This document shows, in pieces, positions 9,937 to 16,554 of a stretch of 49,733 bases of DNA (positions are counted from its first letter, which is position 1; every line of letters begins with the position of its first letter). Below the pieces are notes generated by a model. That model was not told the DNA's origin, did no database searches, and saw nothing but the letters and a program-made list of their open reading frames with translations. The stretch is from Novosphingobium chloroacetimidivorans (GTDB lineage Bacteria > Pseudomonadota > Alphaproteobacteria > Sphingomonadales > Sphingomonadaceae), in NCBI RefSeq assembly GCF_014204535.1, contig NZ_JACHLR010000023.1:1-49733 (forward strand), read 5' to 3'. Both the position numbers and the translations under genes were made by a program.

Positions 9937-11630
9937 TGGCGGCCGCGGCGCACGACGCCGGCGCCCGTGAGGGGGCCGCAACCCTGCTCGACGAGATGCC
10001 GGCGTTCGCGCCGCGGTTGCTGACCGACCTGCTCGATCACGCTGTCGCGCGCCACGGTGCATGGCCGGCGGTCGACTTTATGGGTCGCAAGTGGACCTAC
10101 AGGGAGATTGGCGCACTGTCCCGCAAGGCGGCGCGTGGCCTGCAGGACCTGGGAGTTCGACCAGGCACGCGCGTGGGCCTGTGCCTGCCGAACACGCCTT
10201 ATTACGTGATCTGCTACTTCGCGATCCTGCGCGTCGGCGGCGTGGTGGTGAACTTCAACCCGCTCTACACCGAGCGCGAACTGCAGCATCAGGTCGTCGA
10301 CAGCGGCGTCACCGTGATGATCGCGTCCGACCTGGCGATGTCGCTGCCCAAGATCGAACCGCTGATCGGCAGCACCACTCTATCGCGCGTGGTGGTCTGC
10401 CCGATCGCCGACGTCCTGCCCGCGATCAAGCGCAACGCCTATCGCGTGTTCAAGCGCAAGGACATCGCGCACGAGCCGCATGACTTGCGCTTCATCCGTT
10501 TCAACGACCTGATCGCGCGCGATGCCGATCCCGATCCGGTCGGGCGCGACCCGCATGACCTCGCGGTGTTGCAGTACACAGGTGGCACTACCGGCACGCC
10601 CAAGGGCGCGATGCTCTCCCACGCCAACCTGTCGGCCAACTCGGCGCAGATGATCGCGCACGTCGGCCACATGCCGGAGCGGCAGGAGCGTACGCTGGGC
10701 GTGCTGCCGATGTTCCATGTCTTTGCGCTGACGACGGTCCTGAACTACTCGGTCGACACCGCCGCCGAGATGATCTTGCTGCCCCGCTTCGAAATGAAGT
10801 CCTTCCTCGAAACCGCAAAGCGGGTGAAGCCCACGCAGTTCTTCGGCGTGCCCACGCTCTATGCCGCGCTGAACGGCGTCGAGCTGCATGGCGAGTTCGA
10901 CCAGGTGCGCGTCTGCATTTCTGGCGGAGCGCCCCTTCCCCTGGAAGTACGCCAGAAGTTCGAAGCCAAGACCGGCGTGCGCGTGGTCGAAGGCTACGGG
11001 CTGTCCGAAGCGAGCCCGATCATCGCGTGCAATCCGCTGGAAGGCCTCGTCAAGGAGAACTCGTGCGGCCCCGCTTTCCCCGGAACCTCGCTCGAGATCC
11101 GCGATCGCGAGAACATCCACCGGGTCATGAAGCAGGGTGAGCGCGGCGAAGTCTGCGCCCGTGGCCCGCAGGTCATGCAAGCGTACTGGAACCGGCCGAA
11201 GGAAACCGAGGCAACCTTCATCTACGGCGCCTTGCGCACCGGAGACGTCGGCTACCTCGACGAGGACGGCTACCTGTTCCTGGTCGACCGCATCAAGGAT
11301 CTGATCCTGTGCAGCGGCTACAACGTCTATCCGCGCATCATCGAGGACGCGCTCTACGAGCATCCATCGGTCGTCGAGGCTGCGGTGATCGGCATCCCGG
11401 ACGAGTACCGCGGTCAATCGCCCAAGGCGTTCGTGGCCTTGCATCCTGGTGACATTGTAAGCGAAGAGGAACTGAAGGATTTCCTCAGCTCCAGGATCAG
11501 CAAGATCGAGATGCCAAGCCAGATCGAATTCCGCTCCAGTCTGCCCAAGACGATGGTCGGCAAGCTATCCAAGAAGGAGCTCGTCGCCGAGGAAGCCGCG
11601 CGGCGCGCGACCGCAGAGGGTACGCAGTGA
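9936..11630 (+). CDS. fadD: Long-chain fatty acid-CoA ligase
   Basis: A 564-residue ATP-dependent acyl-CoA synthetase that activates fatty acids to acyl-CoA for beta-oxidation. The AMP-binding P-loop YTGGTTGTPKG is at residues 214-224 and GYGLSEASP starts at residue 353. The hinge-region sequence GDVGYLDEDGYLFLVDR and the fatty-acyl-synthetase segment IKDLILCSGYNVYP follow. The late catalytic lysine is in KTMVGKLSKKEL near the C-terminus. The real start is the ATG at 9936, overlapping the FadL stop; an upstream open frame is only the alternative reading of the porin. The gene ends with a 4-base GTGA overlap with the MerR-family gene. Confidence 0.93.
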   Translation: MAAAAHDAGAREGAATLLDEMPAFAPRLLTDLLDHAVARHGAWPAVDFMGRKWTYREIGALSRKAARGLQDLGVRPGTRVGLCLPNTPYYVICYFAILRVGGVVVNFNPLYTERELQHQVVDSGVTVMIASDLAMSLPKIEPLIGSTTLSRVVVCPIADVLPAIKRNAYRVFKRKDIAHEPHDLRFIRFNDLIARDADPDPVGRDPHDLAVLQYTGGTTGTPKGAMLSHANLSANSAQMIAHVGHMPERQERTLGVLPMFHVFALTTVLNYSVDTAAEMILLPRFEMKSFLETAKRVKPTQFFGVPTLYAALNGVELHGEFDQVRVCISGGAPLPLEVRQKFEAKTGVRVVEGYGLSEASPIIACNPLEGLVKENSCGPAFPGTSLEIRDRENIHRVMKQGERGEVCARGPQVMQAYWNRPKETEATFIYGALRTGDVGYLDEDGYLFLVDRIKDLILCSGYNVYPRIIEDALYEHPSVVEAAVIGIPDEYRGQSPKAFVALHPGDIVSEEELKDFLSSRISKIEMPSQIEFRSSLPKTMVGKLSKKELVAEEAARRATAEGTQ

Positions 11631-12091
11631 CGGAACTTGACGCGTCGCAACTGGAGGTGACCGAAGCCGACGCCGGTCAAGTCGCAGCCGGCAGCCTCGG
11701 GGAATTGCTCGGCATCCAGGAGGCCGCGACGCAGCTGGGCGTCACCATGCGCACCTTGCGCTTCTATGAGGACAAGGGCCTGATCGCACCGCAACGGGTG
11801 GGCACCACGCGGATCTACTCGCGGCGAGAGGTCGGGCGCATGCAGCTGATCCTGCGCGGCAAGCGCCTGGGTTTCAGCATTCGCGAGATCGCCGAGTTCC
11901 TCGACCTCTACGACGTCGACCCCGAACACCACGTGCAGGTCCGCCAGCTGATCGTCAAAGTCAGCGAGCGGATGAAGGACTTGAAGCGACAGCGCCAGGC
12001 GATCGAGCAGACGCTGGACGAATTGAGCTCGATAGAGAAACAAGCGAAGGCCTGGCTGCGAGACCACCCCGGCGGTCCGACGCATGGCTGA
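11627..12091 (+). CDS. MerR-family transcriptional regulator
   Basis: A 154-residue regulator. The winged helix-turn-helix of the MerR family spans about residues 27-97 (EAATQLGVTMRTLRFYEDKGLI, then a SRREV/GRMQLILRGKRLGFSIREI block). The dimerisation coiled coil follows (about residues 105-145). The protein has no cysteine, so it is not a metal or redox sensor of the MerR/SoxR kind; a small-molecule or acyl-CoA effector, or no effector, is more likely. It starts with GTG overlapping fadD by 4 bases and overlaps tesB by 8 bases. Embedded in a fatty-acid operon, it is a good candidate regulator of this operon and of the divergent beta-oxidation genes, comparable with LiuR-type MerR regulators of acyl-CoA catabolism; this is inferred from position. 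Confidence 0.9.
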   Translation: MTELDASQLEVTEADAGQVAAGSLGELLGIQEAATQLGVTMRTLRFYEDKGLIAPQRVGTTRIYSRREVGRMQLILRGKRLGFSIREIAEFLDLYDVDPEHHVQVRQLIVKVSERMKDLKRQRQAIEQTLDELSSIEKQAKAWLRDHPGGPTHG

Positions 12092-12956
12092 TCTCGCGAG
12101 CTCGGTTCAGGACCTCACGCGCCTGCTGATGGTCGAGGAGCTCGACACCGATCTCTACCGCGGCTTCGCGGATTCTTCCATGCCGGGGCGGATGTTCGGC
12201 GGCCAGGTCATCGCACAGGCACTCGCCGCCGCTACGGCCGGGATCGGGGACGAGCGCGTCGCGCATTCACTGCATGCCTACTTCCTGCGGGCGGGCGACA
12301 ACGCCAGACCGGTGATCTACCGCGTGATCCGCGACTTCGATGGCGGCACTTTCGCCAATCGTCGCGTGGTGGCGCTTCAGGACGGCAAGCCGATCCTCAA
12401 TCTCGCGACCTCGTTCCAGCGGCGTGAAGAGGGCCTGTCCCACAGCGTTCCGCTGCCGCAAGTGACGGGTCCGGAGCAGGCCATTCCGCTGCGCGAGTTG
12501 CTGAGCCAGCGCGGCGCACAAGTGCCACCGCCGATCGCCAGCCTACTGGCCGCCTTCGACATGCGCGCCGGCCCACCCGATCCGAAGGGCACGGGCGCGC
12601 TTGGCGCGGCGAGTGGACTGCCGAACCAGCACTCGTGGCTGAAGCTGGACCCGGCGCTCGGGTCAGGCCTCGCTCGCACCGCACTCGCCTACGCCAGCGA
12701 CTTCGGCCTCGTTTCCACCGCCATCCTGCCGCACGATCTGCAGTGGTTCTCTCCCGAGATCCAAGGCGCCAGCCTCGATCACGCGATCTGGTTCCATGAG
12801 GACCCGCCGCTCGGCGAATGGCTGCTCTATGCGATGGACAGCCCCTGGTCCGGCAAGGGCCGAGGCTTCACGCGAGGCGCCGTCTACGACCAATCCGGCC
12901 GGCTGATCGCCAGCATGGCCCAGGAAGGTCTGATGCGGTACCGACCCAGGGGCTGA
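12084..12956 (+). CDS. tesB: Acyl-CoA thioesterase II
   Basis: A 290-residue double-hotdog thioesterase of the TesB family, hydrolysing medium- to long-chain acyl-CoA to free acid and CoA. The first hotdog has GRMFGGQVIAQAL near residue 35 and HSLHAYFLRAGD; the second has the QHSWLKLD region and SPWSGKGRGFTRGAVYDQ with a C-terminal SMAQEGLMR. The aspartate and glutamine-type active-site residues of the family appear conserved. The start overlaps the MerR gene by 8 bases, making it the last gene of the FadL-FadD-MerR-TesB operon. It may prevent CoA sequestration when beta-oxidation stalls. A pncB remnant on the opposite strand begins about 20 bases after its stop. Confidence 0.93.
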   Translation: MADLASSVQDLTRLLMVEELDTDLYRGFADSSMPGRMFGGQVIAQALAAATAGIGDERVAHSLHAYFLRAGDNARPVIYRVIRDFDGGTFANRRVVALQDGKPILNLATSFQRREEGLSHSVPLPQVTGPEQAIPLRELLSQRGAQVPPPIASLLAAFDMRAGPPDPKGTGALGAASGLPNQHSWLKLDPALGSGLARTALAYASDFGLVSTAILPHDLQWFSPEIQGASLDHAIWFHEDPPLGEWLLYAMDSPWSGKGRGFTRGAVYDQSGRLIASMAQEGLMRYRPRG

Positions 12957-12976
12957 GCCGATCGGGCACTCCGGAG

Positions 12977-13150
12977 GACGGACTTGGTCCGATCGATGAG
13001 CGAAAAAGTCGCCTGCACGCCGGGATGCAGATGGTGGATCATCTGTCGCAATAGTAGCTGGTAGCGATCTACGTCGAGCAGCCTGCGCACGATCGGATCG
13101 GGCCGGAAGCCGTGATCGTGAGTGCGCGGCGCGATGTCCGTCAAAGCCAT
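12977..13150 (-). pseudogene. pncB: Remnant of the 5' end of pncB (nicotinate phosphoribosyltransferase)
   Basis: Reading leftward from the ATG at 13150, about 58 codons match the conserved N-terminus of alphaproteobacterial PncB: MALTDIAPRT, HDHGFRPDPIVRRLLD, YQLLLRQMI (family: DTDFYKLLMLQMI), HPGVQATFS and DRTKSV. Several conserved positions have changed (for example the family DTDFYK is here DVDRYQ), and the roughly 370 residues that should follow are absent: the frame runs into the opposite-strand end of tesB and stops at 12884. I read this as a gene fossil left by a deletion joining it to tesB, not as a functional gene. The match comes from remembered family sequence, not from a search. 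Confidence 0.65.
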
Positions 13151-13312
13151 CGCCGAAGCCGAGCGCAAGAGAGTCCCGCCGCAACATGCTGCTATGGCTC
13201 GAAAAGCGTCTAAACTACGCGACCTTACTTACCGCATCTTAACCAATGTTCGCGTAGGAACACGGGACCGCGGCTCCACTTCCGATGAGCCTGCGTCTGT
13301 GTGGGGACAGCC
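13151..13312. other. Non-coding spacer before the Tad-type genes
   Basis: This spacer separates the pncB remnant from the TadG-like gene and would have held the old pncB promoter. It is less GC-rich in the middle (around 13205-13250) than the surrounding genes, as promoter regions often are. I see no convincing -35/-10 pair, operator or RNA structure in it. Confidence 0.5.
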
Positions 13313-15178
13313 ATGGGCACGATCTTGCGGAGAGGCCGCTACGGCTGGGGGCGTCTTGCGACAAGCTTTCTGCGCGACCCGCGCGGGTCGACCTTGCCGA
13401 TCATGGGTGCCGCCTTCGCACTGGTGCTAGGCGGCGTCGGTTCGGCGATCGACATCGGTCGGATCTACGTGGTGCGCTCGCAGATGCAGGCGGGCGTCGA
13501 CGCGGCTGCCCTGGCAGGCGCCCGTTCTTTCGAGGCGAGAGGCACGGGCCCCGAGAGCCGCGACAAGCAGGTGCTGGCCTACTTCCGCGAGAATTTCGCG
13601 GACGATTTCCTAGGCGCCGGCACCGTGTTGCCGGTCCCGACCTTCAGCGTCGTGCGCGGTGTGAACGTCACCAAGGTGGATGCTTCGGTAAACCTGCCGC
13701 TCACGTTCATGAGCATGTTCGGCGTGGGTCCTCAGCCGATCGCCGTGACCGCCACAGCCGAACTGCAGCCCCGCCCGCTGGAGATCATGGTGGTGCTCGA
13801 CGATACCGGATCGATGCAGACACTGCTCGACAGCGGCAAATCGCGTATGGCCGTGCTCAAGGAAGCGATGCACGGATTTGTGAACGTACTCTATCAGGGT
13901 TCGACAACTCGCAGCGAGCTTGCGCTTGGCATGATCACGTACACCGTGACCACCAACGTCGGCGGCATCCTCACGGATGCGGGGGTCAAGATCAAGACGA
14001 TCGACGGCTACACCAATTTGAACACGCACCTGAAAGGCAAGACAGGAATCGGCGAAGAGGGCCTGGCTTGGAAGGGCTGCGTCGAGAACGATCCCACGGT
14101 CCGCGACCTGAGCGCCAGCGCGACGACATTCGAGACTGGCGCGACCGACGTTTTGCGAGACATTCCGGCGGATGGCGTGCGCCCGTACCTCTATCCGCCA
14201 AGCGCGGAGACGAAGAACCGTAAGACCAACAGGACGGACGCTGCCTACACCACGGCGGCGGCTCTACCGGCCGATTACCAGCCGTCCAACCTGCAATCGG
14301 AGACGGGCGACAGTCGCCGCAACAACATGTACCGGCTGACCACCGATCCGGACATCGCCCAGGCACTCGCGAACACTGAGGCTTGGAAGCAGCACTTCTT
14401 CGACTACTACCGTGGTCTGAACGAGCCAAGCTCGGACAAGGACGACGACGTGATCGTGCATTCGGTCAACGATGGCTACCTCAATCCTCAGGGAAGCGCC
14501 GACTACAAGATCATGTACTCGCGCATTCCCTACATCAACGATAACACCGCTTGGGCCGTCGCCAATGCAAGGTACGCGTATCCGCTACCGACCGGAACGC
14601 TGAACAACCTGAAGATGCCATCGCCCAATTGGCAATGTCCAAATCCCGGCATGGCGGTGACGTACGGACGCGGCAAATCGGCATACGACAACTTTATCGA
14701 CAACGACAACTTTCCGTTGATGCCGGCTTCCGGCACGCTGCACCACATCGGAATGCTTTGGGGATATCGCCTGCTCGCGCGAGACGACCTGTTCCCACGC
14801 ACCAACCCGATCCCGGACCAGGAACCGATACGCGCAATCGTCTTCATGACCGACGGCGACACGCAGGCTGGTGGTCACAACACGTGGTACGGATCTTACG
14901 GACGACTCGCCGAGAAGCGGATCACCGCCAGCACCAATGCCAACACTTTCCGCAATCAGGTCATGTACCGCTTCGGCAAGGTTTGTCAGAAAGCAAAGAC
15001 CGAGCGCAATCCGATCAAAGTGTACATCGTCTCGCTCCTCGATCCAGAAGACGTGACAGAGAACGTGTTCACTGCCTGCGCCGGTTCCAATTACTTGGAG
15101 ACTACCACGACGACGCAGATCATCGACGCGTTCCGCAATATCGCCGTCGACCTCGTGCAGCTGCACCTCACGCAATGA
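13313..15178 (+). CDS. TadG-like pilus-associated protein with VWA domain
   Basis: A 621-residue protein of the TadG class. A short cytoplasmic N-terminus is followed by one membrane helix (about residues 27-47) and the TadG motif region GSAIDIGRIYVVRSQMQAGVDAAALAGA. A von Willebrand factor A domain begins at about residue 157, with the metal-site sequence LDDTGSM (residues 162-168) and a later VFMTDGDTQ. TadG-type proteins sit in the inner membrane and reach into the periplasm; they assist or anchor Tad (Flp) pili. I chose the ATG at 13313 over a GTG 12 bases upstream. The stop overlaps the next gene by 4 bases (ATGA). No Tad secretion ATPase, prepilin peptidase or secretin lies in the window. 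Confidence 0.88.
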   Translation: MGTILRRGRYGWGRLATSFLRDPRGSTLPIMGAAFALVLGGVGSAIDIGRIYVVRSQMQAGVDAAALAGARSFEARGTGPESRDKQVLAYFRENFADDFLGAGTVLPVPTFSVVRGVNVTKVDASVNLPLTFMSMFGVGPQPIAVTATAELQPRPLEIMVVLDDTGSMQTLLDSGKSRMAVLKEAMHGFVNVLYQGSTTRSELALGMITYTVTTNVGGILTDAGVKIKTIDGYTNLNTHLKGKTGIGEEGLAWKGCVENDPTVRDLSASATTFETGATDVLRDIPADGVRPYLYPPSAETKNRKTNRTDAAYTTAAALPADYQPSNLQSETGDSRRNNMYRLTTDPDIAQALANTEAWKQHFFDYYRGLNEPSSDKDDDVIVHSVNDGYLNPQGSADYKIMYSRIPYINDNTAWAVANARYAYPLPTGTLNNLKMPSPNWQCPNPGMAVTYGRGKSAYDNFIDNDNFPLMPASGTLHHIGMLWGYRLLARDDLFPRTNPIPDQEPIRAIVFMTDGDTQAGGHNTWYGSYGRLAEKRITASTNANTFRNQVMYRFGKVCQKAKTERNPIKVYIVSLLDPEDVTENVFTACAGSNYLETTTTTQIIDAFRNIAVDLVQLHLTQ

Positions 15179-15777
15179 TGCGCGCTGCCTTCCAACGCTG
15201 GCGGCGGGATCGGACCGGCGTGGCCGCGGTCGAGTTCGCGCTGATCGCTCCGGTCGTGGTGCTGATGGTGGTGGGCACGATCGAGATCGCCCACATGCTG
15301 ACGGTGCAGGTCTCGCTCGATGGTGCCGTGGCCGAAGCGGCACGCGCCGCTGCGGTGAGGCTCGGACAGAGCGAGGACACGCGCGACGCAGCGATGCGCG
15401 AGTACGTGACGCGCCGGATGTCCGCCTTCCCGATCGCGAACGGCCAGTCGGTCACGATCGCCACCACCGTCTATCGCACCTTCGGCAGTTCCTATCCGGA
15501 AGGCTTCACGGACAGTAACAGCAACGGCCGCTACGATGGTCCGACCTCCTCAACGCCGGGCGAGCCGTTCGACGACCGAAACAAGAACGGCGTGCGCGAT
15601 CTCGCTTCGGCAATCACCGGCAAGCTGGGCGGGCCTGGCGATGTCGTAACCTACACCGCCGAATTCCCGGCCGCGCTCTACTTCGACTATTTCTCGACGA
15701 TCACCGGGGCGAACGGCTTCACACTGAAGGCGACGACGGTGCTGCGCAACGAGCCAGTCAAGAGCAACGGCACGTGA
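15175..15777 (+). CDS. TadE-like pseudopilin with two calcium-loop-like motifs
   Basis: A 200-residue TadE-family minor pilin. It begins with a basic cytoplasmic tail, then GVAAVEFALIAP and a membrane helix (about residues 17-38), the form processed by the Tad prepilin peptidase in related systems. The periplasmic part carries two loops of the pattern DxNxNGxxD: residues 113-121 (DSNSNGRYD) and 134-142 (DRNKNGVRD). These resemble calcium-binding loops of EF-hand or thrombospondin type 3 repeats. The start overlaps the TadG-like gene by 4 bases and the stop overlaps the next TadE-like gene by 4 bases (GTGA), so the three genes are translationally coupled. Confidence 0.87.
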   Translation: MMRAAFQRWRRDRTGVAAVEFALIAPVVVLMVVGTIEIAHMLTVQVSLDGAVAEAARAAAVRLGQSEDTRDAAMREYVTRRMSAFPIANGQSVTIATTVYRTFGSSYPEGFTDSNSNGRYDGPTSSTPGEPFDDRNKNGVRDLASAITGKLGGPGDVVTYTAEFPAALYFDYFSTITGANGFTLKATTVLRNEPVKSNGT

Positions 15778-16436
15778 GACGCCTGCTCCCCTCCTGGATG
15801 CGGCAGCTGCGGCGGGACCGCCGAGGCGTCTCCGCCGTTGAGTTCGCGCTGGTGCTGCCGCTGTTCATCGGTCTGATGGGCGCAGGGCTCGAAATGGCCA
15901 ACCTGATGGTCGTGCAGATGAAGGTCCAGCGACTTGCCACAATGACGGCCGACCTGGTTTCGCAACGGGGCGCTTCGTCGGACCAGATCTCGGAAGTGCA
16001 GCTGTATGACATCCTGTCGGCGCTCGATGTTTCGGCCTCGCCGCTCGACGTACGTCGGCGCGGCCGGGTCGTCATCAGCGCCGTCGTGGGCGAAGACACC
16101 GACAACAACGGCACCGCCGATGTGAACCGCATCAAGTGGCAACGCTTCGATGGTGGCTTCACCGCGGCCACAATCCAGCTGGGCTGCTGGACGACCAGCA
16201 CGAGCACCACCCTCAAGAACGCGCGCCAGCTGACCGTCGGCGAGACGGTCTTCCATGCGCAAGTGAGCTATCAGTACGTGCCGCTGTTCTCGCAGGCACT
16301 GGTGGAGTGGTTCGCGGTACCAACCGAGATCACCCGCACGGCCGGTTTCCGCGGACGCGGCTCGATCTATCGTCCAGTGCTGACGGTGGAAAACTACCCA
16401 CCCAAGCAGAGGTGCACGTCCGCAACGGGCTTGTAG
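15774..16436 (+). CDS. Second TadE-like pseudopilin
   Basis: A 220-residue TadE-family protein with the same plan as its neighbour: basic tail, GVSAVEFALVLPLF and a membrane helix (about residues 18-40), then a periplasmic domain. It has one calcium-loop-like segment, DTDNNGTAD, at residues 108-116. The GTG start at 15774 overlaps the preceding stop by 4 bases. Together with the two upstream genes it forms a compact minor-pilin cassette. Its partners for pilus assembly must be encoded elsewhere, as is common where a separate tadE/tadG cluster accompanies the main tad/cpa locus. Function is inferred from family; no experimental role can be read here. Confidence 0.87.
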   Translation: MRRLLPSWMRQLRRDRRGVSAVEFALVLPLFIGLMGAGLEMANLMVVQMKVQRLATMTADLVSQRGASSDQISEVQLYDILSALDVSASPLDVRRRGRVVISAVVGEDTDNNGTADVNRIKWQRFDGGFTAATIQLGCWTTSTSTTLKNARQLTVGETVFHAQVSYQYVPLFSQALVEWFAVPTEITRTAGFRGRGSIYRPVLTVENYPPKQRCTSATGL

Positions 16437-16503
16437 GGTCCCGTTCGTCGGGTCGAACAAACCGACCCACGAAACCGATTATCTCTGATAAGCCACTTGC
16501 CTC

Positions 16504-16518
16504 TGCGAGTCATTCGCA
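16504..16518 (+). promoter_or_regulatory. Fur-box-like palindrome upstream of siderophore receptor
   Basis: The sequence TGCGAGTCATTCGCA has perfect 5-base outer arms (TGCGA/TCGCA) around a near-symmetric core. It lies 36 bases before the receptor start codon, where it would overlap the promoter. The form resembles alphaproteobacterial iron-regulator sites built on TGCxAxTxxxTxGCA. It is consistent with iron-dependent repression of the receptor operon; the assignment to Fur is inference. Confidence 0.5.
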
Positions 16519-16554
16519 TTAGCAGGCCTCCATTCTTCAGGAGGACCTTCGCCA

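Noticed and set aside
8461..10062. A 533-residue open frame on the minus strand opposite the FadL-type porin
   Set aside because: It is a shadow of the real plus-strand gene in high-GC DNA: Arg/Ala/His-rich, no motif, and it covers a gene with a clear signal peptide and family signature.
12663..13187. A 174-residue minus-strand frame over the tesB end and the pncB remnant
   Set aside because: It is a different frame from the PncB-like one, and its translation has no family similarity.
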